DNA of 18,433 nt from Bacteroidota bacterium (GTDB lineage Bacteria; Bacteroidota; Bacteroidia; M30B66), in assembly GCA_020438185.1 (NCBI GenBank), contig JAGQVC010000006.1, positions 1-18,433 of the forward strand, given 5' to 3'. The notes beneath the pieces are model-generated. The model saw nothing but the letters and a program-made list of their open reading frames with translations. It had not been told where the DNA came from and made no database searches. Of this stretch, positions 8,806-15,553 are shown in pieces. Made by a program: the position numbers and the translations under genes. Position 1 is the stretch's first letter, and each line of letters begins with the position of its first letter.

Positions 8806-9294
8806 TTATTTATCGTTTTTGCGCATGAATTCGAGGATATCACGCGCTTCTTCATCGGCCAGGTTCTGGTTTGGCATTCTCACCAAGCAGAGTTCTAACT
8901 GTGCTTGAACTTCAGGGTCTTTATCAATCATTGGATCGGGATTGGTAATGAAATTCATAATCCAATAAGGAGTTCTTCTGGTGGTAACACCTTTCCAGCC
9001 CGGGCCTACAAGTTTTTCATCGGAAGTTTTGTGGCAAGAAGAGCACTTAACACCGTAGGCGGTTTCTCCTTTTTCGGCCATGGCGGCATCGATGTCGGCT
9101 GCTAATACTACGTTGTCGGCATTGAACTTACCTTCGCCTCGCTTAGGATCGTATGCAGATGGGTCGGAGGCCTTTGCTTCTTCCTGGCCGGTGGCTGTAG
9201 CCTCTCCGCTTGAGTTTGCTCCATCGCCGCCGCATTGACTAAATGCAAAAACTACGAAGGTGGAAAGGACGAACAACATGAATGACTTTTTCAT
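8806..9294 (-). CDS. Cytochrome c of the nos operon, probable electron donor to NosZ
   Basis: 162-residue exported cytochrome c, first gene of the nos operon and 26 bp ahead of nosZ. An upstream in-frame Met (9324) exists, but the Met at 9294 directly begins the signal sequence (MKKSFMLFVLSTFVVFAF) and is preferred. Cys21 could be lipidated, although the residue before it is Gln, not the usual Gly/Ala/Ser. A low-complexity linker (about 25-55) leads to one class I heme domain: CSSCH (84-88), VGP.W turn, RTPYWIMNFI and the 'NPDPM' segment; M140 in VRMPNQNL is a likely sixth ligand. Similar single-heme cytochromes precede nosZ in other Bacteroidota nos clusters, so a role in electron delivery to CuA is likely. 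Confidence 0.9.
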   Translation of the reverse strand: MKKSFMLFVLSTFVVFAFSQCGGDGANSSGEATATGQEEAKASDPSAYDPKRGEGKFNADNVVLAADIDAAMAEKGETAYGVKCSSCHKTSDEKLVGPGWKGVTTRRTPYWIMNFITNPDPMIDKDPEVQAQLELCLVRMPNQNLADEEARDILEFMRKNDK

Positions 9295-9321
9295 AGTGAA
9301 ATATGGGTTTGAATACACTCG

Positions 9322-9328
9322 CAAAGTA
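9322..9328 (-). promoter_or_regulatory. Candidate -7 promoter box of the cytochrome c-nosZ operon
   Basis: On the minus strand this reads TACTTTG, one T short of the Bacteroidota TAnnTTTG box, 27 bp upstream of the chosen cytochrome c start. No good -33 TTTG is at the normal distance, as expected for an activator-dependent promoter. The nearer TGA-N6-TCA palindrome is centred 35.5 bp upstream of its last base. Confidence 0.45.
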
Positions 9329-9348
9329 GAAAGTCCAAAAGTGTTGGC

Positions 9349-9366
9349 TTATGACCACAGTCATAA
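9349..9366. promoter_or_regulatory. Crp/Fnr-type operator, nos promoter, proximal site
   Basis: Perfect palindrome TTATGACCACAGTCATAA with core TGA-N6-TCA (9352-9363) and 7-bp arms. It is centred about 42 bp upstream of the start point predicted from the TACTTTG box, the class II activator position. The same core recurs upstream of nrdJ/tnaA, the fasciclin gene and the regulator gene. Confidence 0.65.
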
Positions 9367-9373
9367 TGCAGGC

Positions 9374-9387
9374 ATGATAATTATCAT
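9374..9387. promoter_or_regulatory. Crp/Fnr-type operator, nos promoter, distal site
   Basis: Perfect 14-bp palindrome ATGATAATTATCAT with core TGA-N6-TCA (9375-9386). Its core starts exactly 23 bp from that of the proximal site, so two dimers would lie on nearly the same helix face. It would be about 65 bp upstream of the predicted start. Confidence 0.55.
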
Positions 9388-9483
9388 ATTTTAACAATTC
9401 AAATATCCTGCAAGGCTTGCTAATTCACGACTCTGAAGAAAAAACACCAAATGGAATGTTAAATTATTATAAACGAATTTTAA

Positions 9484-10806
9484 CTAGTTCGATCTTAAAA
9501 TCCGTTGTATAATGGCCACTAATCCGAGCACCAGAGCACATCCCGCAAGGAAAAAAATAATGAAAGCGGGTTGAAGACTTTTCATCATGGAGCTGAAAGG
9601 GATTTGAGTTTGAGCCATTTGCCATTTTGCCTTTAATACACCGGCAACTATGAGGGTTATCCAAAAAATGAGCAGTGAGATGTTGGTGAACGCCCAACTT
9701 ATTAAACTGTATTTGTGATTGGTGTTTGCGGCATTGTTCTTCGATTTTAATATGTCAAAACAGAATGCAAAAAGGAGCATGGTATTGATGCCAATGGTTG
9801 CTCCCATGGTATGAGCAACCGTTATGTGCGTTCCATGAGTGTATACATTAATGGAGGGAATTGACATCAAAATGGCTAGAAAAAGGGTTAGAAACACCCA
9901 GATATCTGCAGCCAATAGAAAACGGTACGATTCGATATGAAGGTTCTTTCTGGCTTGTGTCAGACTGGATTTCCAGGAGTAGATGATTCGTCCGAAAATG
10001 AGTAATTCGGTCATGCTAACCAGATAGCTGATATTCTTCACATAATCGTGAGTTGGCAAGGTGTATATATGATGTCCCCAATTGAACATCAGGTTAAACA
10101 AGCCCAGAAAGTATAATGAGAATGCGATTCTAGAATAGCTGTAATGGGTTGATTCGCTAATCTTATCCATTAGAAAAATGCTGCACCCGTAGATTAACAT
10201 ATTCCAGGAGCCGACAATAGAACCGTATGACTTCCATTGAATGGTCATGTCATGGATGATGTTATTTCTGAAATAGGGAAAAATCCAGAGGTAGGATTCG
10301 AGAAAAGTGAATAGGAAGAAAACGCAGCCTGTCATCCACATCCAAACGTATACAGGTTGGTTCCTCAAGCCTTTGAGCGATTTGAACACATTGAATAGGA
10401 ACAATATCCAACCGATGGCAATTGGAAGAGCCAACAAGGGTGGAAACTCCCAGTATTCCCGTCCGCCAAAAACACCGATGATATATGAAATGAGTATGAT
10501 AGCAATGGCAAAGACGAAGATTGCCAGCTGGGCTTTCATTAAAAAGGAGGAATAAATTTTCCTTTTTGTATGTTGTTGGACGTAAGTTAAGGTTGATCCG
10601 GTGGCGGCAAGTATTATCCAAAAAACTACGGATGAAACATGTAAAGGCCTGATTTTCTCGAAGGATAAATATTCTTTTAAAAATCCCGGAATGATGTATT
10701 GCAGTGCTCCGAGTAGGCCAAAAACCAATCCTGCGGAAAGCAGAAACAGAGCAACAACAAAATAATTGTATGAATTCGGTTTATTGGATAAGCTGGATGG
10801 TTCCAT
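9484..10806 (-). CDS. norB: Divergent NorB-like (heme-copper superfamily) membrane protein
   Basis: 440 residues from the Met at 10806, with about 12 membrane spans; an earlier in-frame start at 10854 adds 16 residues inside norC. The chosen start fits cNorB proteins, where a short polar tail precedes helix I. Strong NorB features: IRPLH with His56 (helix II heme b ligand), GREYWEFP (114-121), GHHIYTLP with H245-H246 (CuB/FeB-type pair), and THGTHITVAH with His332 (high-spin heme ligand). Aligned to Pseudomonas NorB, other key residues are changed: FeB His207 is Tyr194, Glu211 is Val198, Glu215 is Asn202, and helix X heme b His349 is Met334. It overlaps norC by 26 bp. It may be a variant NO reductase, another NOR-family member, or a non-catalytic relative; the NO reductase label should be treated as provisional. 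Confidence 0.72.
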   Translation of the reverse strand: MEPSSLSNKPNSYNYFVVALFLLSAGLVFGLLGALQYIIPGFLKEYLSFEKIRPLHVSSVVFWIILAATGSTLTYVQQHTKRKIYSSFLMKAQLAIFVFAIAIILISYIIGVFGGREYWEFPPLLALPIAIGWILFLFNVFKSLKGLRNQPVYVWMWMTGCVFFLFTFLESYLWIFPYFRNNIIHDMTIQWKSYGSIVGSWNMLIYGCSIFLMDKISESTHYSYSRIAFSLYFLGLFNLMFNWGHHIYTLPTHDYVKNISYLVSMTELLIFGRIIYSWKSSLTQARKNLHIESYRFLLAADIWVFLTLFLAILMSIPSINVYTHGTHITVAHTMGATIGINTMLLFAFCFDILKSKNNAANTNHKYSLISWAFTNISLLIFWITLIVAGVLKAKWQMAQTQIPFSSMMKSLQPAFIIFFLAGCALVLGLVAIIQRILRSN

Positions 10807-11188
10807 TAGAATTTTTAATAAATAATCTGGGATCGGAATTGCCTGAAGCATCAATGACCTTTAAGAAGTCGCAAATGCTTTCAATTTCATCATCCGATAA
10901 GTGATAATCGGGCATGGTGTTGCTTCCTGTTTTGAGGAACGCCTTTATATGTTGAATTCCTTTTTTCGAATAAACATTGGTTAGGTCGGGACCTAAATAG
11001 CCGCCTAAGCCATAAATCTGGTGGCAGGCTGTACAATTATACTTTTGCCAGAGAAGTTTTCCTGCTGCCGTGCTTTCTGTACTTTGCCCTAAAGGCGGTG
11101 GACTGTGGAAATACAAAACCAACGAATACGTTAGAAAAGACACTAGCAGGAAGGTTGCTGTAATGTATTTGAAGCTTTCTGAAACCAT
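10781..11188 (-). CDS. norC: NorC-like membrane-anchored cytochrome c
   Basis: 135-residue small subunit of a NorBC-type complex. Residues 7-28 form one uncleaved N-terminal membrane anchor, followed by a single class I cytochrome c domain outside the membrane: GKLLWQKYNCTACH with heme-binding C52, C55 and H56, the NorC hallmark YGLGGYLGPDLTN (59-71), and Met92 (NTMPDY) as the likely sixth ligand. Length and order of motifs are normal for NorC. It begins 20 bp after the nrdJ stop and overlaps norB, so nrdJ, norC and norB are probably one transcript. In cNOR this subunit takes electrons from a periplasmic donor and passes them to NorB. Confidence 0.87.
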   Translation of the reverse strand: MVSESFKYITATFLLVSFLTYSLVLYFHSPPPLGQSTESTAAGKLLWQKYNCTACHQIYGLGGYLGPDLTNVYSKKGIQHIKAFLKTGSNTMPDYHLSDDEIESICDFLKVIDASGNSDPRLFIKNSNGTIQLIQ

Positions 11189-11208
11189 GACTTACAAACC
11201 GAGCATAC

Positions 11209-13059
11209 TTAAACAATGGCACAAGCACCTCCAGCACAGGCAGCTTCTGCTTTGTGGTCTGTTTCATCGTCTTCTTCGAGTACATGAATGAGGTTAATTT
11301 CTTTGAGGGCTCCTTCAAGTTCTTCAAATTGTTCCTTGCTGATGTCTTCGAAGGGAGCTTGTTTGTAGTTGCCTGTATCGTAGGGCAAAACACTTAATCC
11401 ATTGTAGGAGGCTTTGTTTGCCCACATCCACTCGCCTACTTTTTCCCAATCGTTTGCACCAATAGAAACAGTAGCAGAAACATTATTGGCATTGCTGCCA
11501 CGACGGAAACCTTTTCGAACCCATTCGAGGTTGAACTTTTTGATGCGTTCGAGGATGTCCATGACATTTTCGGTTCGGGTAATGCTGTTTTCGGGAGCTT
11601 TTTGAGGGATACGAATAATGGCTTGCTTGCTGTTGAGCAGGTCGTCTTCGACCAATTCGGGATGATTTTCAGCGAGGTAGGAGTACAATGCTTCGTTTTT
11701 GCCAATTCTGACTCGTCTTAAATAGTAGTGATTATGCCATGCATGGATTCCGGAGGAGGTTCCTAAAACGAGTGATGATGTTCCCGAAGGTTTGATGGTG
11801 GTGCTTCGTGCGGCGTATTCGATTCCAATTTTATTGGCAGTTTCCATATTCATGAACTTCACGGCTTCTGCAGCTTCCTGAAGATTTAGATTTTGGTATG
11901 CGCCGCTGGCGATGCCGGTCATACCCACACCAATGAGAGCGTCCTCTTCGCTGGTTTTTTGCCAGACATTTCGCAAATAATGGAAATTGGTAAAACCAGC
12001 CTGGAGAGTGCCGAAGAATGCTGCTGCTCTTGCCCGTTCATTGAGGTCGTTTTGATCTGTGATATCAGAAACATTCACTTCACAAAGGTTGCAGAACTGG
12101 AAAGGCCTTAATGCAATTTCACAGCAGGGATTGGTGCCCCAGTCGAGATCGTTTGTGAAATAAAACCCCGGTTCGCCAGATCCGGATGCTTCAATTTTAT
12201 TCCACAGGTTTAGGAATGTTTCTTTTGAAACGGTTTCACGAGGTAATACGGCTGAGTTGTTTGCCCTTCCCCGCTGTTCGTTTGTTTCCCACCAGGTGCC
12301 ATACTTACAGGTGAGCATTTCTTCATCATCAACAGAGAACAAGGCAATCATGGCTGATCTTCTAATTCCGCCTGCGAGCACTGCATTGGCAATATGGCAC
12401 ATCATATCGTGGCACTCGAGCGCACTTAGCTTTTCGCCATCTGTTTTACGATCGAGAATTGCCTGAATATGCGCCACGCATAGTTTAAGAGGTTCCGGTC
12501 CGGGCGCTTTCCCTCCGGCAGTGATGAGTCTTGCGCCCTTGGGGCGGATGTCGGAATAGTCGAACTCGGGTAAATAATCAGAAATGCCAAAATTCCCTTT
12601 TAATAGAACTTTGATAGCATCGGCCCAGCCTTCCAAACTATCACTCACGAGCCACTTTTTTGTATTCACTGATTTTTGAATCGCCGGGAGTTTCTGGATA
12701 TGATGCGTTTGAACAGAATACCCAACACCGGTTCCACCAAGTAATAAAAAGAGTGTTTCTGAGAATGCTCGAATATTATCGACGGGCAGATATGCACAAT
12801 TGTAGATTCTACTGTTATTTCTTTCGATGGCAGAACCTGCGAATTGCATGGCTCTCATAGATGGAAGCACCTTCTTATCATGAACAAACTGCATCCAATT
12901 CTGAATTTCATGTTCGAGTAGAGGATATTTTTCGGTCATCATTGATTGATAGCGATTGCATATTTCTTCCCATGTTTCCCGGCGCCTGAGTTCGGGAATG
13001 TATCGGGCGTATTTCATGTAAATGATAAGATTGCTGAGGATTTTTTGGTTGAGTTCCAT
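11209..13059 (-). CDS. nrdJ: Class II (adenosylcobalamin-dependent) ribonucleotide reductase
   Basis: 616-residue oxygen-independent ribonucleotide reductase that uses adenosylcobalamin to start the radical reaction. The fold signature is complete: redox Cys88 in RIYNCAYLPVDN, the GGTGVGYS loop (108-115), the thiyl loop NPCCEIAL (310-317, with C312 or C313 and E314), partner Cys323 or C326 in FCNLCEVN, the phosphate-binding TIKPSGTSS loop (421-429), and a C-terminal swinging pair C608-x4-C613. It lacks an N-terminal ATP-cone and is shorter than the 739-residue Lactobacillus enzyme. No cobalamin riboswitch is evident upstream. It is the first gene before norC and norB, and its promoter region carries two TGA-N6-TCA palindromes, fitting induction when oxygen is absent and aerobic reductases fail. 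Confidence 0.92.
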   Translation of the reverse strand: MELNQKILSNLIIYMKYARYIPELRRRETWEEICNRYQSMMTEKYPLLEHEIQNWMQFVHDKKVLPSMRAMQFAGSAIERNNSRIYNCAYLPVDNIRAFSETLFLLLGGTGVGYSVQTHHIQKLPAIQKSVNTKKWLVSDSLEGWADAIKVLLKGNFGISDYLPEFDYSDIRPKGARLITAGGKAPGPEPLKLCVAHIQAILDRKTDGEKLSALECHDMMCHIANAVLAGGIRRSAMIALFSVDDEEMLTCKYGTWWETNEQRGRANNSAVLPRETVSKETFLNLWNKIEASGSGEPGFYFTNDLDWGTNPCCEIALRPFQFCNLCEVNVSDITDQNDLNERARAAAFFGTLQAGFTNFHYLRNVWQKTSEEDALIGVGMTGIASGAYQNLNLQEAAEAVKFMNMETANKIGIEYAARSTTIKPSGTSSLVLGTSSGIHAWHNHYYLRRVRIGKNEALYSYLAENHPELVEDDLLNSKQAIIRIPQKAPENSITRTENVMDILERIKKFNLEWVRKGFRRGSNANNVSATVSIGANDWEKVGEWMWANKASYNGLSVLPYDTGNYKQAPFEDISKEQFEELEGALKEINLIHVLEEDDETDHKAEAACAGGACAIV

Positions 13060-13161
13060 GGTGTTTATGTTGCTGATTGATTCATTATTTATTAGGTAAA
13101 AGCAATCGGTATTTAATAGAAAATTAATCCGACCTGCCTGGAATATCTGCGTGATTTGTTG

Positions 13162-13169
13162 CTAATGTA
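13162..13169 (-). promoter_or_regulatory. Candidate -7 promoter box of nrdJ
   Basis: On the minus strand this reads TACATTAG, one mismatch from TAnnTTTG. The nearer palindrome (13193-13204) is centred 36.5 bp upstream of its last base, the same geometry as at the nos promoter. The resulting leader before nrdJ would be about 95 nt. Confidence 0.4.
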
Positions 13170-13192
13170 AACGCAGCACGTCCTCAAGTTTA

Positions 13193-13204
13193 TGATTCAG
13201 GTCA
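13193..13204. promoter_or_regulatory. Crp/Fnr-type operator, nrdJ-proximal site
   Basis: TGATTCAGGTCA, core TGA-N6-TCA, preceded by TA. It is centred about 42 bp upstream of the predicted nrdJ start and 23 bp from the next site. The flanks are less symmetric than at the other sites, so it may bind more weakly. Confidence 0.5.
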
Positions 13205-13214
13205 GTGATATTCT

Positions 13215-13228
13215 ATGATTCAAATCAT
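13215..13228. promoter_or_regulatory. Crp/Fnr-type operator, tnaA-proximal site
   Basis: Perfect palindrome ATGATTCAAATCAT, nearly identical to the site upstream of the regulator gene (TATGATTTAAATCATA). It is centred 37.5 bp upstream of the last base of a TAAATTG box on the plus strand, so it would be the proximal activator site for tnaA and the distal site for nrdJ. Confidence 0.6.
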
Positions 13229-13252
13229 CTGTTAATAAGCCTGATAGCTTCT

Positions 13253-13259
13253 AAATTGC
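13253..13259 (+). promoter_or_regulatory. Candidate -7 promoter box of tnaA
   Basis: Reads TAAATTG, the same shortened form of the TAnnTTTG box as at the nos promoter (TACTTTG). It lies 37.5 bp from the centre of the 13215-13228 palindrome and would give a leader of roughly 115 nt before the tnaA ATG. Confidence 0.38.
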
Positions 13260-13379
13260 CAACCCGAATAACCAAATGGATTTACGCAGACACCGAATTC
13301 ATCATCCGGATTGTGTCTTGAGAAACCACCAAATTCAACCAATCAAGGAGTAATTCTCATTCATTTAAACTACCCTGCC

Positions 13380-14762
13380 ATGAAAGAAAAACGTGTCTTA
13401 GCAGAACCATTTAAAATTAAAATGGTGGAGCCACTTCGGATTACTACCGAAGTATACCGAACAAAGGTGCTTGAATCTGCAGGATACAATCCCTTTCTCA
13501 TTGATGCATCAGATGTGTTTATCGATTTACTTACCGACAGTGGAACCGGTTCTATGAGCGACAGACAATGGGCAGGCATTATGATGGGTGATGAGAGCTA
13601 TGCCGGAGCTAGGAGTTGGAAACGACTGGAACAGGTTGTTAAAAATCTTACCGGGATGCCGTATATAATTCCAACCCATCAGGGAAGAGCGGCAGAGCGC
13701 ATATTATATGGCATTTTGGGTGGGGCTGATAAAGTTTTTTTAAGCAATACTCATTTTGATACAACGAGGGCAAACATTGAATTTACCGGAGCTCAAGCCC
13801 TTGACTTGATGCCCGATGACGCTCTGGACCCTGAAATAGATCTTCCATTTAAAGGGAATATTGATATTTCAAAGGTGAATGCCAAAATTTCGGAACTGGG
13901 CAAAGAAAGAGTAGCGGCTATAATTATAACGGTTACTAACAATTCATCGGGAGGCCAACCGGTGAGCATGCAAAATGTGAAGGATTTAAGAAAAATTTGC
14001 AACAAGCATGGAATTCCGCTGGTCATTGATGGATGTCGGATTGCAGAGAACAGCTATTTTGTAAAACATCGAGAGAGCGGGTATGAAAACAAAACCTATT
14101 TCCAGATTGCGAAGGAGATGCTTTCGTTGGGCGATGCATTCATTATGAGTGCTAAGAAAGATGGCTTGGTAAATATTGGAGGTTTGCTCACGCTGAAGGA
14201 TGAAGAGCTCGCGCTTGAATGCAAGAATTTATTGATTATTTCGGAAGGGTTTACAACCTACGGTGGATTGGCAGGACGTGATATGGAGGCCATGGCAATT
14301 GGACTTGAAGAAGTTTTTGATGAAGATTACCTGAGCTACCGAATTAGGAGTACCGAATACCTTGGCAAGCATCTTAAACAGCTTGGAATTCCTGTTGTTT
14401 GGCCTATCGGCGGACATGCAGTTTATGTGGATGCAAAAAAACTGTATCCGGATGTACCTGTAGATCAGTACCCCGGGCAGGTACTTGTATGTGATTTATA
14501 TACGAAAGGAGGCGTTCGTAGTGTGGAGATTGGAAGTGTTATGTTTGGGAAATATGATGATCATGGAATATTAATTCCGGCCCCGAATGAATTAGTTCGG
14601 TTGGCAATTCCAAGAAGGGTTTACACGCAAAGCCACATTGATTATTTAATTGAAATCTTTGATGACATCATTAAGGATTCTCGCGCGACAAGTGGATTTA
14701 AAATCATCTACGAGCCGCCATTTCTACGGCATTTTACAGCGCGTTTTGGGAAAATTAGCTAG
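13380..14762 (+). CDS. tnaA: Tryptophanase
   Basis: 460-residue PLP enzyme that splits L-tryptophan into indole, pyruvate and ammonia. The Met at 13380 is preferred; the frame stays open to a TTG at 13311 but that extension looks non-coding. PLP-site residues are present: Lys260 in SAKKDGLVNIGG, Asp217 and Arg220 in VIDGCR. Tryptophanase and tyrosine phenol-lyase are close relatives; three discriminating positions all favour tryptophanase here: Asp127 (HFDTT; Thr in the phenol-lyase), Ile384 (SVEIG; Arg in the phenol-lyase motif) and His451 (LRHFTARF; Phe in the phenol-lyase). It is divergent from nrdJ and shares its palindrome pair. No tnaC-like leader is seen. The next gene is convergent, with a long inverted repeat between them. 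Confidence 0.92.
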   Translation: MKEKRVLAEPFKIKMVEPLRITTEVYRTKVLESAGYNPFLIDASDVFIDLLTDSGTGSMSDRQWAGIMMGDESYAGARSWKRLEQVVKNLTGMPYIIPTHQGRAAERILYGILGGADKVFLSNTHFDTTRANIEFTGAQALDLMPDDALDPEIDLPFKGNIDISKVNAKISELGKERVAAIIITVTNNSSGGQPVSMQNVKDLRKICNKHGIPLVIDGCRIAENSYFVKHRESGYENKTYFQIAKEMLSLGDAFIMSAKKDGLVNIGGLLTLKDEELALECKNLLIISEGFTTYGGLAGRDMEAMAIGLEEVFDEDYLSYRIRSTEYLGKHLKQLGIPVVWPIGGHAVYVDAKKLYPDVPVDQYPGQVLVCDLYTKGGVRSVEIGSVMFGKYDDHGILIPAPNELVRLAIPRRVYTQSHIDYLIEIFDDIIKDSRATSGFKIIYEPPFLRHFTARFGKIS

Positions 14763-14825
14763 CTAGAAACTCTGCGCAATTTGGTTAGATATCATTTCAA
14801 CTAGGCTTTACCCAAAATGGAATAA

Positions 14826-14900
14826 AAAGCCGTTCAAAGAGGAACCCGAAAACCAACTCTGAATGAGATTGCTTTATGAGAACCCTAAATGAACGGCTTT
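14826..14900 (-). terminator. Long inverted repeat between convergent genes, probable terminator
   Basis: AAAGCCGTTCA (14826-14836) and TGAACGGCTTT (14890-14900) are perfect 11-bp arms around a 53-nt loop. On the minus strand the stem follows the fasciclin gene stop by 16 bp and is followed by five T (14828-14824), so it suits termination of that gene; it could also act on tnaA from the other side. The loop is unusually long for an intrinsic terminator. Confidence 0.5.
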
Positions 14901-14916
14901 AGCTGCGTTAGGTTGA

Positions 14917-15471
14917 TTATGGAAGAAGAACTTCGTCGATTACGTGGATTACGCCATTTGACGTGAAAATGGAAGTGCTTATGGTTGCTTTATCGTTAAT
15001 AATAACTTTTCCGTCTTTTAAGGTAATCTTAACCTTTCCCCCATTTACCATTTCGTAGGATTGACCATCCTGAAAATATTCGGTTTTCAGAACACCAACA
15101 TAGGTGTGGTATTCCAGAATATTCTTTAAGTCTGCCTGGTTTTCCGGCTTTAATAAATTGTCGAGAGTTCCTGCCGGCAACTTATCAAATGCAGCGTTGG
15201 TTGGACCAAAAACCGTGAATGGTCCAGCATTGCTCAGCGCATCGACTAAGCCCGCAGCTTTTACACCTGTAACCAAGGTGGTGTGATCGGCACTTCCGGA
15301 AGCAACCTGAACGATGTTCGGATTGGATGTTTCATCGACAACGCCCGATTGGCCTGCCCCTTGTTCCGTTTCAGTAGCAATGGCTTCAACGCCTTCAGGG
15401 TTTGATTCAGCTCCACAACCGGCAAAAATAAATACCGCGCTCAAAGCTAGAATTGACAAAGAAGTTTTCAT
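14917..15471 (-). CDS. Fasciclin (FAS1) domain lipoprotein
   Basis: 184 residues from the Met at 15471; four codons upstream another Met is possible but the chosen one begins the signal directly. Residues 1-19 are a lipoprotein signal with lipobox FAGC. A Glu/Thr/Ser/Gly-rich linker (about 20-55) leads to one FAS1 domain: 'TLVTGVKAAGLVDAL' helix, the conserved GPFTVFGPTNAAFDKLP (H1 box), 'LKNILEYHTYVG', and the terminal NGVIHVIDEVLLP (H2 box). FAS1 domains mediate adhesion and surface interactions; some bacterial relatives are stress or NO related but that is not established for this protein. A TGA-N6-TCA palindrome with a fitting -7 box lies upstream, which groups it with the nos and nrdJ promoters. 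It is transcribed alone. Confidence 0.87.
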   Translation of the reverse strand: MKTSLSILALSAVFIFAGCGAESNPEGVEAIATETEQGAGQSGVVDETSNPNIVQVASGSADHTTLVTGVKAAGLVDALSNAGPFTVFGPTNAAFDKLPAGTLDNLLKPENQADLKNILEYHTYVGVLKTEYFQDGQSYEMVNGGKVKITLKDGKVIINDKATISTSIFTSNGVIHVIDEVLLP

Positions 15472-15492
15472 AGTTTTTATCATTTGTAGAGA

Positions 15493-15500
15493 CGAAACTA
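15493..15500 (-). promoter_or_regulatory. Candidate -7 promoter box of the fasciclin gene
   Basis: On the minus strand this reads TAGTTTCG, one mismatch from TAnnTTTG, about 22 bp upstream of the start codon. The palindrome upstream is centred 36.5 bp from its last base, the same distance as at nrdJ. Confidence 0.4.
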
Positions 15501-15523
15501 CTTCTCAAAAGCTATCATTTTTA

Positions 15524-15535
15524 TGACTTCAATCA
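15524..15535. promoter_or_regulatory. Crp/Fnr-type operator upstream of the fasciclin gene
   Basis: TGACTTCAATCA, core TGA-N6-TCA, within ATGA-N6-TCAC. It sits at the class II activator distance from the TAGTTTCG box. A second full site at 23 bp is absent; only a half-match (TGA at 15548-15550) is present. Confidence 0.5.
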
Positions 15536-15553
15536 CAACAAAGCTCTTGACCA

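Larger units (their letters stand above)
13060..13379. other. Divergent intergenic control region, nrdJ and tnaA
   Basis: This 320-bp AT-rich gap separates the starts of nrdJ (-) and tnaA (+). It holds a tandem pair of TGA-N6-TCA palindromes in the middle and a candidate -7 box on each side, listed separately. AAGGAG at 13345-13350 resembles a ribosome binding site but is about 30 bp from the tnaA ATG. Nothing else is recognisable: no riboswitch fold, leader peptide or ORF of note. Confidence 0.5.

Noticed and set aside
10807..10854. Earlier start of the NorB-like gene
   Set aside because: It would add 16 residues inside norC that do not match the usual short polar N-terminus of NorB. It remains possible because AAAGG precedes it.
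13311..13379. N-terminal extension of tryptophanase from a TTG codon at 13311
   Set aside because: The extra 23 residues have no likeness to tryptophanases, and the ATG at 13380 starts the conserved part directly. The AAGGAG at 13345-13350 is too far from that ATG to decide the start.
13380..14762. Tyrosine phenol-lyase
   Set aside because: SAKKDGLVNIGG resembles the phenol-lyase lysine loop, but Asp127, Ile384 and His451 are the tryptophanase states at all three discriminating sites.
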